This document shows positions 63,492 to 64,000 of a DNA stretch of 64,000 nucleotides, piece after piece. The notes beneath the pieces were generated by a model. It was not told the origin of the DNA, searched no databases, and saw only the letters and a program-made list of their open reading frames with translations. Each line of letters begins with the position of its first letter. Within the stretch, counting starts at the first letter, position 1. The position numbers and the translations under genes were made by a program. Origin of the DNA: Marisa cornuarietis (taxonomy: Eukaryota; Mollusca; Gastropoda; Architaenioglossa; Ampullariidae); contig SMMW01000585.1 of the NCBI GenBank assembly GCA_004794655.1, forward strand, positions 8,989,501 through 9,053,500, given 5' to 3'.

Positions 63492-64000
63492 GAGTTCGGC
63501 ATGAATATGCAGGATTCCGATAAACCGCTCATCGATCATAGCTCCTATATACAACATAAAAATCGAGTTTAGGCCACAAATATTGGCTCAACGAAAGTTT
63601 GAGGTCAATATATAACCAGAGAGAGAATGAGACAGCCCCAACGAGGATACCCCTCAAACAAAAATGTGTCACAGGGGTTGAGCGGGAGCTGGTATCAGAC
63701 TATATCCACTGTTAAGAGATGCGATATATTAAAGACTAACGATAACAGTATGGAGGAGGGACAGCTTGAGGAAGAAAAACAGCAGCAAGCGGTTGAGTGT
63801 GGCCCACAGTTCTTTGTGAAGAGCGGATGCTAGCAATGTCTGAAATTGTGCAGCTGTCATCAGGAATTTAACGCAGACGACACGTTACGACTGTCGATTT
63901 CTTCGCTCAGTGTTCTCTTTATGTGGTGATCGTACGGTTATCATACCCTCGTGATGTCGTCTCTAGCCAAAAGTGGAAGACTTGACCAGGCACTATATAC

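Noticed and set aside
63627..63833. 68-codon plus-strand open frame near the right edge
   Set aside because: No recognisable domain or splice signals; a chance frame or part of an unseen gene cannot be separated.

Overview
This is eukaryotic, animal nuclear DNA. It is AT-rich, its genes are split into many short exons with GT-AG introns (plus one AT-AC intron), and the introns and intergenic DNA are full of microsatellites, tRNA-derived SINEs, LINE fragments and small DNA transposons. The protein families are animal ones. The repeat styles (SINEs and LINEs with short simple-repeat tails) and the ELOVL4-type elongase fit a mollusc, most likely a gastropod. That placement is inference, because no marker gene proves it.

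Four multi-exon genes could be assembled exon by exon with every splice phase closing. (1) 2.0-8.5 kb, plus strand: a single-pass receptor of 461 residues with a signal peptide, two Ig-like domains and a proline/tyrosine-rich tail; no named orthologue recognised. (2) 16.4-31.2 kb, minus strand: VPS50/syndetin, 27 coding exons, 961 residues. (3) 31.4-44.8 kb, plus strand: CHD1L/ALC1, 25 coding exons, 1006 residues, with a Snf2 ATPase, a macro domain and an additional C-terminal BRCT domain that the human protein lacks. (4) 47.7-59.5 kb, minus strand: an ELOVL4-like very-long-chain fatty acid elongase with a tandemly duplicated, probably mutually exclusive exon.

The receptor and VPS50 are convergent and separated by about 8 kb of repeat-rich DNA. 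VPS50 and CHD1L are head to head with only 191 bp between start codons, so they probably share a bidirectional promoter. CHD1L and ELOVL are convergent with 2.9 kb between stop codons. No coding gene was supported before 2.0 kb or beyond 59.6 kb. The four proteins have unrelated jobs (cell-surface recognition, endosomal recycling, PAR-dependent chromatin remodelling, lipid elongation); nothing suggests a functional cluster apart from the shared promoter.

The strongest signals for follow-up are the duplicated ELOVL exon pair separated by a 47-bp gap, the BRCT extension of CHD1L, the U12-type AT-AC intron inside that BRCT domain, and several non-autonomous transposons with well-defined ends in introns.
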